Source: Urechis unicinctus (Eukaryota; Annelida; Polychaeta; Xenopneusta; Urechidae). From it: a stretch of DNA of 64,000 bases. Position numbers and translations under genes: made by a program. The notes beneath the pieces were generated by a model. The model was not told where the DNA came from. It searched no databases and worked only from the letters and a program-made list of their open reading frames with translations. Shown here in pieces: positions 13,583 through 27,938 of the stretch (position 1 is its first letter; the number at the start of each line of letters is the position of its first letter). The stretch covers positions 1,636,802-1,700,801 of the forward strand of contig CM067351.1 in the NCBI GenBank assembly GCA_034190875.2, in the 5' to 3' direction.

Positions 13583-13694
13583 CATTATATTAGGTCGTTT
13601 GGCATTATATTAGGTCGTTTGGCATTATATTAGGTCGTTTGGCATTATATTAGGTCGCTTGGCATTATATTAGGTCGTTTGGCATTATATTAGG
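13583..13694. repeat. 20-bp minisatellite, copy 2 (6 units)
   Basis: Six units with the same order of variants as copy 1, including GTCGCTTGG in the fourth link. Confidence 0.97.
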
Positions 13695-14574
13695 ACATTT
13701 CATGAACGGTTTAATGTGCAAGCAACCAGTTAAATCAGTCTTCACTATGCACCATGTAATAATTAAAGCTAAATATATCCTTATAGTGTGCATGATTAAT
13801 ATTAAGAGGACGTAGATGTTAATATAGTATGTTGGTATTGCATAACAAGGTTTTTAGTTACATTTCGTTTAAAAATAGCTCGCATATAGGATGATAAGTT
13901 AAAAGGCAGATTGAATTATCTCTGCCATGGCACTGCATGTGGTATGCTGATGCAACTGTGTATGCGTTAAAAGTGTTTTGTTTAAAAACAGCCAAACTAG
14001 CGCGCCATTGCGCGCGCCACTAATGTATGTATGTATGAGCACTCATGTTGTTCATTCGACCAAGCAAAGGCTAAACTATAGATCACTCACTTGCAGTGAT
14101 AAAAACTGAACAGCGCAACTTTTCTGTCAATAGAACTGGTTCCCTGTCGATAATAAATCACAGAAATCAGATGTTGTCGTGATAATACTGCAAATCAAAG
14201 GAAATTGCTAGGTTTGACAAATGTATCATTGATATGGACCACCGCATGCTTATATACGATCTACAAATAGCACACCACCTAACTATATATGTCAGTCGAT
14301 ATGTCATGTCTTTGCTCGGTGTGCTACGGTGTGCTACGACATTCAGCATTGCGAGCTTAATCTATAATTATGTTATCATCAAACTTGCATCGTGTTAATT
14401 ATTTGCCCCAGCAAGTGCGATTTTGTAAGAACACTTAACCCAAATAAAACGTATGTTAAAAATGATATCATTTATGCGTCTTTGGATAATTCATAAAGCC
14501 ACAAAAACCCACTTTGAATTGTGCGAATGATTGCAGAAGACAGGTGGGTCTGTGCCCGTTAAAATAAGGCAGTG

Positions 14575-17500
14575 CATGCTTACAACATAAAGAGCTGACA
14601 TATATAGGATGGTAAGAGTTTCTTATTAACATTGTGCATCATTATCAAATTAACGTTTCTGAAGCCAACATCAAAGTTTCTAGTGTCATTATTCGTTCGA
14701 GTGCATTGCGCTGCTACGTGACCATGCCTAAAAGGAAACAATAATGTAATACTAAAATTACAAAAGTATATCCGGTTAGCTATCAGTTGTATGGGGCTTC
14801 TTTGACACCACATCAAGGTTAACCTCTATACCATACTGAGAGCTACACATTGTACGCATATATTACACCTGCCATCATCGAAAAAAAGAAATAATAGGTT
14901 TCCCGGTAATACTTAACTATCTGATTACGCTTAAACCATTTCCTTAAAAAACAAGACCTAGCATTTATCATATGAACGGCCGAATGCAAATATGTATTGC
15001 TGGATGTCGATGATTAATAGTCAATATCATACAAACCACCGAACATTCAGTAGATAGTGGAAGGTCACAGAATCTTGAACAAAGACTACAGAGGTTGCCA
15101 TATTAATATTATCATGTCGCGGGGGGTGTTATTGTACCGAAATTTCATTTCCTCTCACATTCTGTGTCATTTGAGAATGATATCGACCGGCCCTTGTTAT
15201 ATGCAGTATCATGAGCTTAATGCATGATATTGCCATCGAATATTTTGTGCCGTTAGTTTCACGGACTTTATAAAATAGCAACGAAGCGTATGGCTTAAAT
15301 CCGACTATTTAAAGCCAACTTGCGTTCGCGAGCAAAGGTGGAAAATACACCTGGCAAAATTTTTTTCAATGGTCCAAAACAAAATTCGTATGTGCAAGGT
15401 GAATTTCCACAAAATATTTCATCTTGACAGTGATAATTACTATTTCAAAAGTTCATAGACCATGTGTTTAACTCGCGCTCCCCTGGGCTGAGTGTAACGC
15501 CACATGCTGAGATGGGATGAAATAAATTTAGTACATTTTGTATTTTTTTAACAACATTTAAATACAAGAAACTGACTTTTGATGACTAGTATCAAGTATC
15601 ACAACATGTTTCTAACTGGGACTATTCCCCTAAATGCTATAGCACCAGTCATTCACTTACCAACCATGCAACGTTTACATAGACTATATATGATCAGCTA
15701 GATGACCAGTATGCTACGTAATACATGTATAAACGTGCCAAAGACAGCCGTTAAGAGGAATGTGCATCCACATTTGTTATATGCTAAACAGAGGCATGGT
15801 ATCTGCAGTAGCTTAAAACCAGACTAGGGAGAGAGGTAAGAGCAATAGGGAATCGCTCATGGAGAACGTGGTGTTTACTGCGCGCTTCCCCTTGCGCCAC
15901 AGCTCGGAAAAAGCCTGTCTAATTTCTTCCGGTTAGGTATCAATAACCATTATTTCACGGGATTTGTGCAACAAGTCATGAGTGTCTTTTTGAGTGTTCC
16001 ATGATTGCCAGTTATGATATCCTATTTATCCTTTTATCAGGGTGATGTCTATCAGTTAATTGTGTCCAAGCAAACTAGAAACACATCACAATAACTGCAA
16101 CAATACTCATGTTGCCAACATAAAGTGTCTGTCTTTACATTAGTATTTGGCAGCTTCAGTGGGAGTAAACAAGGGGGAACAAGATGATTCCATCACCCGT
16201 GAGGGCTCGTCTCTAGGTAGTAGTCCGTCACATGTCACTTTTGGGATACATTATATAATGCAACATTTACTTTAATGCATCCTTACAACCATCAATCGAA
16301 TCAATAAACCAGAAGTATTTATGTCCTTAATGATAATAGCAACGTTACCGATACGTCGTAAAAGCAATACAGTCCTGTGACTAAACATTAGACATCAGTT
16401 AATCAAATATTTAATTATCAATCCGTATATGATGGTGAGTGGAAAAAGAAAGTCTGGTGCCGTGTGTTGGCACAATTCACGCGTTACAATTGATCCCTGC
16501 ATCGGTGACGGTGTTCTCTTGGCTCTCTGGCACCTTGTTATTACAGCATTCGATTTGATGTTGTCAAATAAAATCTCACCTATGTTTGGTCTTGTGCATA
16601 TACAAGTCTTTACTTTCGAAACATTTTATGATACTTAGTCTTTAGGAAGATCGTCGAGGGGGCATAACGGAACTTGGGCCGCATATAAAACACTTTATGA
16701 TATTGTCACATCAGTACACTGAGATGTACCTGACATCAATCACTCACATAATCTTAGGTCATTCATCAAATGTATGATTATGTTCCATTTAACAATAACA
16801 TGTTACTGTCTTGTTCAGATATTTAAAAATTGGTGTCGTTTATTGAGTACTAACCGTTCTATTATAAGAACTGATGGATCACAATTTCAATAGTTGACTG
16901 ACTGGTCAATTTTAAATTTTTGAAACATCACTTACTTCCAGTGCCAACACTCACGGCGTCCTTGCTTATATAGTCTATTCAACGAATATTCGGAGAACAT
17001 CAACAATTATCGCAACCCGAACATTCAAGATGTGTTTATGTACCGACACAGAACGTAATGACCCGAACGAGTCACACCGTTTCAACATTATGATTGATTT
17101 GGTTTGCAAACTGCTCAGAAGAGCAGATGCTTTGGAATGTATTATTAGCTATGAAATAGTAAACCCTACATATACTGCAAACATATAAACGACATAAGCA
17201 CATGCCTTCATTCGGACCACATTACTAGCAACTATCGACTATAGCACGCAACTGTTGATAGCTTGAGTTATAAAGTATGCATCATATATGTCTGGAAAGG
17301 ACGTATCGTTCATGATACCAGAAATTTAGTGGGTATTGGAAAATAGCACATGCCACTTGAGACGCAGATATGTGCATTTAGTTTATGACGGACCCTGACA
17401 CTTCTAGCCATTACCAATAATGTTCAAGCGACTCAATATGGCACCGATCATGCATCATGCGTAGGATTTACATGGTGTCCAATGTAAAGAACTTTATGGC

Positions 17501-20500
17501 ATTGCTGATACCCTAGTGTTAACGAAATGCGAAAACCTCCACCATTCAGAGCTTGTGCAGACCAAAATGGAAAGCATAAATAAAGCAATATAAAATCTCG
17601 CTGTTATCTAAAATATATTTGTTTACTAATATAGCTTCGGCTCCGATGATGCTAATTTCACCTTTATTGCAAATACTCAGTGTGCTTTTAAAAAGGAAGA
17701 GTACTTCGAAATATGCCGCCAACAATGGTGCCAGAGCAATGCATCACCATCGTAAAGTCCTACGCATTCTGTAGGCGCCTATGCATTGACTAGAGGAAGC
17801 ACACTAATGAACGATAATAATGGTACGTACATCCTTAAAGTATGTATGTGCAACAAATAAGAGTATATTTTGTCTGTTTTGCTGAACAAGATTTCCGACC
17901 TTTCACAATACTGGCAGTAAAATTAAATGAGTAGAATCAAGTTAAAATGTCAATTTATTAATTATTATTAATAGTTGGTTCACTATAAGAGATTCTTGGT
18001 TGGTTCTTTAAAAACAGACACCCCGTGCACCGTACTGCGTATGTGTGCAATATTTGCATATAGCCGATGGTTAATGGTGAATGATGAATACCCGTTCAAC
18101 ACATTCACACAGATTCGACGCGGTTAATATGGTAATGGTACAGTTACGTATAGGTGGGTATGCGACAGATTCATTGACCTATGCCGTGACTTGCCAAACT
18201 AATGCCATAAGTGTCAGTGGATGTAGACCGACAATTTGCTAATGAAAGTGCACTTTCGTCCTTAAGTGCGATCAATAAACGCCAAGAGTCAATTTATCAT
18301 GCCTGCAGCATGCTTGTAGAGCTTGCTTATGATGGCAATGGATCGTATTCTCCAATGGTAACAGACACAAGCTTCTCCACATGGCTCGGAGTAAAATGCC
18401 TGCTTATTTACACCATGGCCTGTTGCAGCTGATGTTTACCATTGATCGCACACGTGTGTGTGTGTGTGTGTGTATGTGTGTGTGTGCATGTAGGATATAT
18501 TAGGGTAAGCAACGCAAACATTCTTTATTTTTATATGCTTCCGAATGACACCATAGGAATATGCACTTGTGAAGAATCCTTTGAATTGTTGTTAAGCAAG
18601 ATCATCCGAATCTTGCTGGGCGATGGTGAACAGTTATCTCGTTGTGCACAATGCTGGTTGGATATTTGGCTTTCAATCACTAACAGTGTCATTGCTTGGT
18701 CGTTCGCTATATAACAGAGCCAGGTCACTAGATTCATGCACATCGCAAAATTCAGTATGACATTGCTCAAGACTTAACTACAATTGACCTTCACTACCAA
18801 TTCTGCTAATCATCGCAGCTGATTGTAGGTCAGCATCAATAATACGTTTATTTTCCCACCATGTTATACAAGCTGCTAACAAAAACAGCGATTTGTATTA
18901 TAACATATCGATTTAATGTGAGCAAATGCTACGAATCAAAGTGTTGGCACTGCTTATATTCAGTTGCATACATTTAAGTACCGCATTATATAGTATTTGA
19001 CTCTTATTACAATGTGCAAGAGTTTGATATTATCGGATTCTTTTACCATACGCTCTGCTTTTATTACCTTTGTAACGTGTTCTTTATGTGCAGCATGTAG
19101 TACAGTTGTGATTGCCATTATTCAAGGATTAATTACCACCATAAATAATTCAAATGAGTTACATTTTCGATCTGTAAAATAGAATGCATACAATATGAAA
19201 TGCTGGCAGTACATTAACATTAATTATTGTGCTACTAACAGATCATATCTGGAAAAGTTTGTCAGCATTTGGTTTGACAGCAATGAGCTGGAGTGTAGCC
19301 CATCCTTTCGTTTGAAGATACTTTGCTATATTGTGATAGTATTACTGTCGTGGATCATTTATTTAAAATATGCGGCTGCAGAGAAAACCTTATAGCCCTA
19401 AATCCTTAACACCCTACAATCTCATACCATGAGGAACGCGCTACGCATGCCCTCATTGGTCAACTAATTAAGGGCTTGAAGCCTCAACCCTAACTACACA
19501 GTTGCGGCCCGTCACCTTAGACCGTCCCGAGCAAGCCCTGGTATCTCCTCCTACAAATAGTCTTCAGGCACACCTTTCGGCAGTCATCAAAAGAACCTTA
19601 AACTGAATAAAGAGAAGTTTATATTTCGGCCCCTACAACGTCGTTGACTTGTTTCTACAACTACACATGGCCATCAAGGGAATATAGTCACAACAATTCC
19701 TATTTGTCATTTGCATTATGACCGGTTTTACCCATAGTAGAATAAAGCAGATAATGTAGTCACATAAATTAAGCTCTATGACCAATGGTAGGTCTGCTCA
19801 TATCGCAAGTTAGTGCAAAATTTCAGGCAAAATTACTTGAATACATTTGACCAATGAAGTGATAACATTTGGGCTGAATGCAGCCGTACAGAATTATTGG
19901 CAATGTTGCACATTTATAGCCCAAAACTACAGAGGTGCTCCTGGAGTGAAATATAACTGAGATATGTACAGTCTGTGTGGGGCCAATGCATCTAATATCC
20001 CGATTCTGTTGAAATGCTACGCCCTCACATTATAGACAATCCGGAGAAACTGTGCTGATGCCAACAACTTTACTGCATGAACCATCGTAAGGCGCAAGTC
20101 ATTTCTTTGCCGCTTGTTTACAGTATATGCGAGGGGGTGATACGTTCAACAAAAACCTACTTTGATTGGGGAATTCGGCACTATATACGTGTCGTATGAG
20201 TCGTGAGGTGCTAATGTAAACAACAAAGGGAAGGCGAAGTCTTGTGTGGGTAAACATAATAGCCACAGCTTGTCTTATATCGAAACAAATTATGATACAA
20301 GCCTCCAGCAAAATAGTCCACTTGTGCAGAATTGAGAGGGTTCTACGCACTCAACCATTGACATTATATTTGGTCGTTTGGCATTATATTAGGTCGTTTG
20401 GCATTATATTAGGTCGTTTGGCATTATATTTGGTCGTTTGGCATTATATTAGGTCGTTTGGCATTATATTAGGTCGTTTGGCATTATATTAGGTCGTTTG

Positions 20501-21432
20501 GCATTATATTAGGTCGCTTGGCATTATATTAGGTCGTTTGGCATTATATTAGGACATTTCATGAACGGTTTAATGTGCAAGCAACCAGTTAAATCAGTCT
20601 TCACTATGCACCATGTAATAATTAAAGCTAAATATATCCTTATAGTGTGCATGATTAATATTAAGAGGACGTAGATGTTAATATAGTATGTTGGTATTGC
20701 ATAACAAGGTTTTTAGTTACATTTCGTTTAAAAATAGCTCGCATATAGGATGATAAGTTAAAAGGCAGATTGAATTATCTCTGCCATGGCACTGCATGTG
20801 GTATGCTGATGCAACTGTGTATGCGTTAAAAGTGTTTTGTTTAAACAGCCAAACTAGCGCGCCATTGCGCGCGCCACTAATGTATGTATGTATGAGCACT
20901 CATGTTGTTCATTCGACCAAGCAAAGGCTAAAACTATAGATCACTCACTTGCAGTGATAAAAACTGAACAGCGCAACTTTTCTGTCAATAGAACTGGTTC
21001 CCTGTCGATAATAAATCACAGAAATCAGATGTTGTCGTGATATTACTGCAAATCAAAGGAAATTGCTAGGTTGACAAATGTATCATTGATATGGACCACC
21101 GCATGCTTATATACGATCTACAAATAGCACACCACCTAACTATATATGTCAGTCGATATGTCATGTCTTTGCTCGGTGTGCTACGGTGTGCTACGACATT
21201 CAGCATTGCGAGCTTAATCTATAATTATGTTATCACCAAACTTGCATCGTGTTAATTATTTGCCCCAGCAAGTGCGATTTTGTAAGAACACTTAACCCAA
21301 ATAAAACGTATGTTAAAAATGATATCATTTATGCGTCTTTGGATAATTCATAAAGCCACAAAAAAACCACTTTGAATTGTGCGAATGATTGCAGAAGACA
21401 GGTGGGTCTGTGCCCGTTAAAATAAGGCAGTG
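14575..21432. repeat. Array copy 3 (6858 bp, TATG tract deleted)
   Basis: This is a complete unit shortened by two deletions. At about 16,612 the sequence jumps from GTCTTT directly to TTCGAAACATTTT, removing the whole TATG microsatellite and its flanks (~530 bp compared with copy 4). At about 17,372 another ~75 bp is missing. Its GT tract is longer (18454-18486) and its 20-bp minisatellite is expanded to 10 units (20362-20553, against 6 in most copies). The G/C hairpin is at 20857-20875. Diagnostic bases are mixed: the left part resembles copies 1-2, whereas CATCGTAAAG near 17,749 and the TTTGGTCG first minisatellite unit resemble copies 4-6. It therefore looks mosaic. Confidence 0.95.
20362..20553. 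repeat. 20-bp minisatellite, copy 3 (10 units)
   Basis: Ten units. The TTTGGTCG variant appears in the first and the fourth units, which suggests that a three-unit block (60 bp) was duplicated. GTCGCTTGG remains near the right end as in the other copies. Confidence 0.97.
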
Positions 21433-23509
21433 CATGCTTACAACATAAAGAGCTGACATATATAGGATGGTAAGAGTTTCTTATTAACATTGTGCATCAT
21501 TATCAAATTAACGTTTCTGAAGCCAACATCAAAGTTTCTAGTGTCATTATTCGTTCGAGTGCATTGCGCTGCTACGTGACCATGCCTAAAAGGAAACAAT
21601 AATGTAATACTAAAATTACAAAAGTATATCCGGTTAGCTATCAGTTGTATGGGGCTTCTTTGACACCACATCAAGGTTAACCTCTATACCATACTGAGAG
21701 CTACACATTGTACGCATATATTACACCTGCCATCATCGAAAAAAAGAAATAATAGGTTTCCCGGTAATACTTAACTATCTGATTACGCTTAAACCATTCC
21801 TTAAAAAACAAGACCTAGCATTTATCATATGAACGGCCGAATGCAAATATGTATTGCTGGATGTCGATGATTAATAGTCAATATCATACAAACCACCGAA
21901 CATTCAGTAGATAGTGGAAGGTCACAGAATCTTGAACAAAGACTACAGAGGTTGCCATATTAATATCATGTCGAGGGGGGTGTTATTGTACCGAAATTTC
22001 ATTTCCTCTCACATTCTGTGTCATTTGAGAATGATATCGATCGGCCCTTGTTATATGCAGTATCATGAGCTTAATGCATGATATTGCCATCGAATATTTT
22101 TTGCCGTTAGTTTCACGGACTTTATAAATAAATAGCAACGAAGCGTATGGCTTAAATCCGACTATTTAAAGCCAACTTGCGTTCGCGAGCAAAGGTGGAA
22201 AATACACCTGGCAAAATTTTTTTCAATGGTCCAAAACAAAATTCGTATGTGCAAGGTGAATGTCCACATAATATTTCACCTTGACAGTGATAATTACTAT
22301 TTCAAAAGTTCATAGACCATGTGTTTAACTCGCGCTCCCCTGGGCTGAGTGTAACGCCACATGCTGAGATGGGATGAAATAAATTTAGTACATTTTGTAT
22401 TTTTTTAACAACATTTAAATACAAGAAACTGACTTTTGATGACTAGTATCAAGTATCACAACATGTTTCTAACTGACTATTCCCCTAAATGCTATAGCAC
22501 CAGTCATTCACTTACCAACCATGCAACGTTTACATAGACTATATATGATCAGCTAGATGACCAGTATGCTACGTAATACATGTATAAACGTGCCAAAGAC
22601 AGCCGTTAAGAGGAATGTGCATCCACATTTGTTATATGCTAAACAGAGGCATGGTATCTGCAGTAGCTTAAAACCAGACTAGGGAGAGAGGTAAGAGCAA
22701 TAGGGAATCGCTCATGGAGAACGTGGTGTTTACTGCGCGCTTCCCCTTGCGCCACAGCTCGGAAAAAGCCTGTCTAATTTCTTCCGGTTAGGTATCAATA
22801 ACCATTATTTCACGGGATTTGTGCAACAAGTCATGAGTGTCTTTTTGAGTGTTCCATGATTGCCAGTTATGATATCCTATTTATCCTTTTATCAGGGTGA
22901 TGTCTATCAGTTAATTGTGTCCAAGCAAACTAGAAACACATCACAATAACTGCAACAATACTCATGTTGCCAACATAAAGTGTCTGTCTTTACATTAGTA
23001 TTTGGCAGCTTCAGTGGGAGTAAACAAGGGGGAACAAGATGATTCCATCACCCGTGAGGGCTCGTCCCTAGGTAGTAGTCCGTCACATGTCACTTTTGGG
23101 ATACATTATATAATGCAACATTTACTTTAATGCATCCTTACAACCATCAATCGAATCAATAAACCAGAAGTATTTATGTCCTTAATGATAATAGCAACGT
23201 TACCGATACGTCGTAAAAGCAATACAGTCCTGTGACTAAACATTAGACATCAGTTAATCAAATATTCAATTATCAATCCGTATATGATGGTGAGTGGAAA
23301 AAGAAAGTCTGGTGCCGTGTGTTGGCACAATTCACGCGTTACAATTGATCCCTGCATCGGTGACGGTGTTCTCTTGGCTCTCTGGCACCTTGTTATTACA
23401 GCATTCGATTTGATGTTGTCAAATAAAATCTCACCTATGTTTGGTCTTGTGCATATACAAGTCTTTGAGACCCTTATGACAGCTGTGATTGACATAATCA
23501 ACTTGATGG

Positions 23510-23510
<1 letters not shown>

Positions 23511-23540
<30 letters not shown>

Positions 23541-23683
23541 TGTATGTATGTATGTATGTATGTATGTATGTATGTATGTATGTATGTATGTATGTATGTA
23601 TGTATGTATGTATGTATGTATGTATGTATGTATGTATGTATGTATGTATGTATGTATGTATGTATGTATGTATGTATGTATGT
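23511..23683. repeat. (TATG)n microsatellite, copy 4 (longest)
   Basis: About 43 pure repeats, then the same imperfect tail as copy 1 to ~23,713. It is the longest of the five surviving tracts. Confidence 0.98.
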
Positions 23684-26600
23684 TATGTGTGTATGTATGC
23701 ATGCATGTATGTAGTACCTTGTGTTGTTGAATGCTCAAATGCTTCCTAAATTATTCCAAAAATTTCGATCACTTACAGTACAATGAATAGGGCAAAATGT
23801 TAAGAGTAAAAGCGTCTACCGCATCATCAAATTTTTAGCATTTCATCCCGGTCCTCTAGCATTTAATATATGCGAGAGAGTGGAACAGCAATCTTTTATA
23901 TTCATTTGTTAAGGGGATATAGAGACTTGTAGTTCGAGACATCGGAAACTTTATAAATACAGCATGTATTTGTAAATCTGAATGCCACAGCTGGCATTAC
24001 TTCGAAACATTTTATGATACTTAGTCTTTAGGAAGATCGTCGAGGGGGCATAACGGAACTTGGGCCGCATAAACACTTTATGATATTGTCACATCAGTAC
24101 ACTGAGATGTACCTGACATCAATCACTCACATAATCTTAGGTCATTCATCAAATGTATGATTATGTTCCATTACACAATAACATGTTACTGTCTTGTTCA
24201 GATATTTAAAAATTGGTGTCGTTTATTTGAGTACTAACCGTTCTATTATAAGAACTGATGGATCACAATTTCAATAGTTGACTGACTGGTCAATTTTAAA
24301 TTTTTGAAACATCACTTACTTCCAGTGCCAACACTCACGGCGTCCTTGCTTATATAGTCTATCCAACGAATATTCGGAGAACATCAACAATTATCGCAAC
24401 CCGAACATTCAAGATGTGTTTATGTACCGACACAGAACGTAATGACCCGAACGAGTCACACCGTTTCAACATTATGATTGATTTGGTTTGCAAACTGCTC
24501 AGAAGAGCAGATGCTTTGGAATGTATTATTAGCTATGAAATAGTAAACCCTACATATACTGCAAACATATAAACGACATAAGCACATGCCTTCATTCGGA
24601 CCACATTACTAGCAACTATCGACTATAGCACGCAACTGTTGATAGCTTGAGTTATAAAGTATGCATCATATATGTCTGGAAAGGACGTATCGTTCATGCT
24701 ACCAGAAATTTAGTGGGTATTGGAAAATAGCACATGCCACTTGAGACGCAGATATGCCATTTGCATCTCGCATGATTGGCTGTCTACACTTTTGCTTGCC
24801 GTAATTATTCTCCCTCGCAGAAGCTAATGTGTGCATTTAGTTTATGTCGGACCCTGACACTTCTAGCCATTACCAATAATGTTCAAGCGACTCAATATGG
24901 CACCGATCATGCATCATGCGTAGGATTTACATGGTGTCCAATGTAAAGAACTTTATGGCATTGCTGATACCCTAGTGTTAACGAAATGCGAAAACCTCCA
25001 CCATTCAGAGCTTGTGCAGACCAAAATGGAAAGCATAAATAAAGCAATATAAAATCTCGCTGTTATCTAAAATATATTTGTTTACTAATATAGCTTCGGC
25101 TCCGATGATGCTAATTTCACCTTTATTGCAAATACTCAGTGTGCTTTTAAAAAGGAAGAGTACTTCGAAATATGCCGCCAACAATGGTGCCAGAGCAATG
25201 CATCACCATCGTAAAGTCCTACGCATTCTGTAGGCGCCTATGCATTGACTAGAGGAAGCACACTAATGAACGATAATAATGGTACGTACATCCTTTAAGG
25301 ATATATATGCAACAAATAAGAGTATATTTTGTGTCTGTTTTGTTGAACAAGATTTCCGACCTTTCACAATACTGGCAGTAAAATCAAATGAGTAGAATCA
25401 AGTTAAAATGTCAATTTATTAATTATTATTAATAGTTGGTTCACTATAAGAGATTCTTGGTTGGTTCTTTAAAAACAGACACCCCGTGCACCGTACTGCG
25501 CATGTGTGCAATATTTGCATATAGCCGATGGTTAATGGTGAATGATGAATACCCGTTCAACACATTCACACAGATTCGACGCGGTTAATATGGTAATGGT
25601 ACAGTTACGTATAGGTGGGTATGCGACAGATTCATTGACCTATGCCGTGACTTGCCAAACTAATGCCATAAGTGTCAGTGGATGTAGACCGACAATTTGC
25701 TAATGAAAGTGCACTTTCGTCCTTAAGTGCGATCAATAAACGCCAAGAGTCAATTTATCATGCCTGCAGCATGCTTGTAGAGCTTGCTTATGATGGCAAT
25801 GGATCGTATTCTCCAATGGTAACAGACACAAGCTTCTCCACATGGCTCGGAGTAAAATGCCCGCTTATTTACACCATGGCCTGTTGCAGCTGATGTTTAC
25901 CATTGATCGCACACGTGTGTGTGTGTGTGTGTTATGTGTGTGTGCATGTAGGATATATTAGGGTAAGCAACGCAAACATTCTTTATTTTTATATGCTTCC
26001 GAATGACACCATAGGAATATGCACTTGTGAAGAATCCTTTGAATTGTTGTTAAGCAAGATCATCCGAATCTTGCTGGGCGATGGTGAACAGTTATCTCGT
26101 TGTGCACAATGCTGGTTGGATATTTGGCTTTCAATCACTAACAGTGTCATTGCTTGGTCGTTCGCTATATAACAGAGCCAGGTCACTAGATTCATGCACA
26201 TCGCAAAATTCAGTATGACATTGCTCAAGACTTAACTACAATTGACCTTCACTACCAATTCTGCTAATCATCGCAGCTGATTGTAGGTGAGCATCAATAA
26301 TACGTTTATTTTCCCACCATGTTATACAAGCTGTTAACACAAACAGCGATTTGTATTATAACATATCGATTTAATGTGAGCAAATGCTACGAATCAAAGT
26401 GTTTGGCGCTGCTTATATTCAGTTGCATACATACATTTAAGTACCGCATTATATAGTATTTGACTCTTATTACAATGTGCAAGAGTTTGATATTATCGGA
26501 TTCTTTTACCATACGCTCTGCTTTTATTACCTTTGTAACGTGTTCTTTATGTGCAGCATGTAGTACAGTTGTGATTGCCATTATTCAAGGATTAATTACC

Positions 26601-27826
26601 ACCATAAATAATTCAAATGAGTTACATTTTCGATCTGTAAAATAGAATGCATACAATATGAAATGCTGGCAGTACATTAACATTAATTATTGTGCTACTA
26701 ACAGATCATATCTGGAAAAGTTTGTCAGCATTTGGTTTGACAGCAATGAGCTGGAGTGTAGCCCATCCTTTCGTTTGAAGATACTTTGCTATATTGTGAT
26801 AGTATTACTGTCGTGGATCATTTATTTAAAATATGCGGCTGCAGAGAAAACCTTATAGCCCTAAATCCTTAACACCCTACAATCTCATACCATGAGGAAC
26901 GCGCTACGCATGCCCTCATTGGTCAACTAATTAAGGGCTTGAAGCCTCAACCCTAACTACACAGTTGCGGCCCGTCACCTTAGACCGTCCCGAGCAAGCC
27001 CTGGTATCTCCTCCTACAATAGTCTTCAGGCACACCTTTCGGCAGTCATCAAAAGAACCTTAAACTGAATAAAGAGAAGTTTATATTTCGGCCCCCTACA
27101 ACGTCGTTGACTTGTTTCTACAACTACACATGGCCATCAAGGGAATATAGTCACAACAATTCCTATTTGTCATTTGCATTATGACCGGTTTTACCCATAG
27201 TGGAATAAAGCAGATAATGTAGTCACATAAATTAAGCTCTATGACCAATGGTAGGTCTGCTCATATCGCAAGTTAGTGCAAAATTTCAGGCAAAATTACT
27301 TGAATACATTTGACCAATGAAGTGATAACATTTGGGCTGAATGCAGCCGTACAGAATTATTGGCAATGTTGCACATTTATAGCCCAAAAACTACAGAGGT
27401 GCTCCTGGAGTGAAATATAACTGAGATATGTACAGTCTGTGTGGGGCCAATGCATCTAATATCCCGATTCTGTTGAAATGCTACGCCCTCACATTATAGA
27501 CAATCCGGAGAAACTGTGCTGATGCCAACAACTTTACTGCATGAACCATCGTAAGGCGCAAGTCATTTCTTTGCCGCTTGTTTACAGTATATGCGAGGGG
27601 GTGATACGTTCAACAAAAACCTACTTTGATTGGGGAATTCGGCACTATATACGTGTCGTATGAGTCGTGAGGTGCTAATGTAAAACAACAAACGGAAGGT
27701 GAAGTCTTGTGTGGGTAAACATAATAGCCACAGCTTGTCTTATATCGAAACAAATTATGATACAAGCCTCCAGCAAAATAGTCCACTTGTGCAGAATTGA
27801 GAGGGTTCTACGCACTCAACCATTGA

Positions 27827-27938
27827 CATTATATTTGGTCGTTTGGCATTATATTAGGTCGTTTGGCATTATATTAGGTCGTTTGGCATTATATTAGGTC
27901 GTTTGGCATTATATTAGGTCGTTTGGCATTATATTAGG
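27827..27938. repeat. 20-bp minisatellite, copy 4 (6 units)
   Basis: Six units. It starts with the TTTGGTCG variant and lacks the GTCGCTTGG variant found in the other copies. Confidence 0.97.

Larger units (their letters stand above)
7310..14574. repeat. Array copy 2 (7265 bp)
   Basis: This is a complete unit, closest to copy 1; both lack the 24-bp segment before the TATG tract and share CATCGTGAGG. Its TATG block (9347-9488) is broken by many small indels and interspersed TATGTAATG or TATGTGTATG variants. The flanking 9.27-9.68 kb also has several short deletions relative to the other copies, for example loss of the segment after GAACAGCAATC. The GT tract is at 11674-11702, the minisatellite at 13583-13694 and the G/C hairpin at 14000-14018. 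The local concentration of indels around the microsatellite suggests repeated slippage or repair events. Confidence 0.96.

Noticed and set aside
23250..23738. Long ORFs on both strands across the TATG tract (162 codons minus, 148 codons plus) and their counterparts in other copies
   Set aside because: They exist because (TATG)n contains no stop codon in any plus-strand frame or in the minus-strand frame used. Length follows microsatellite length, not protein constraint.
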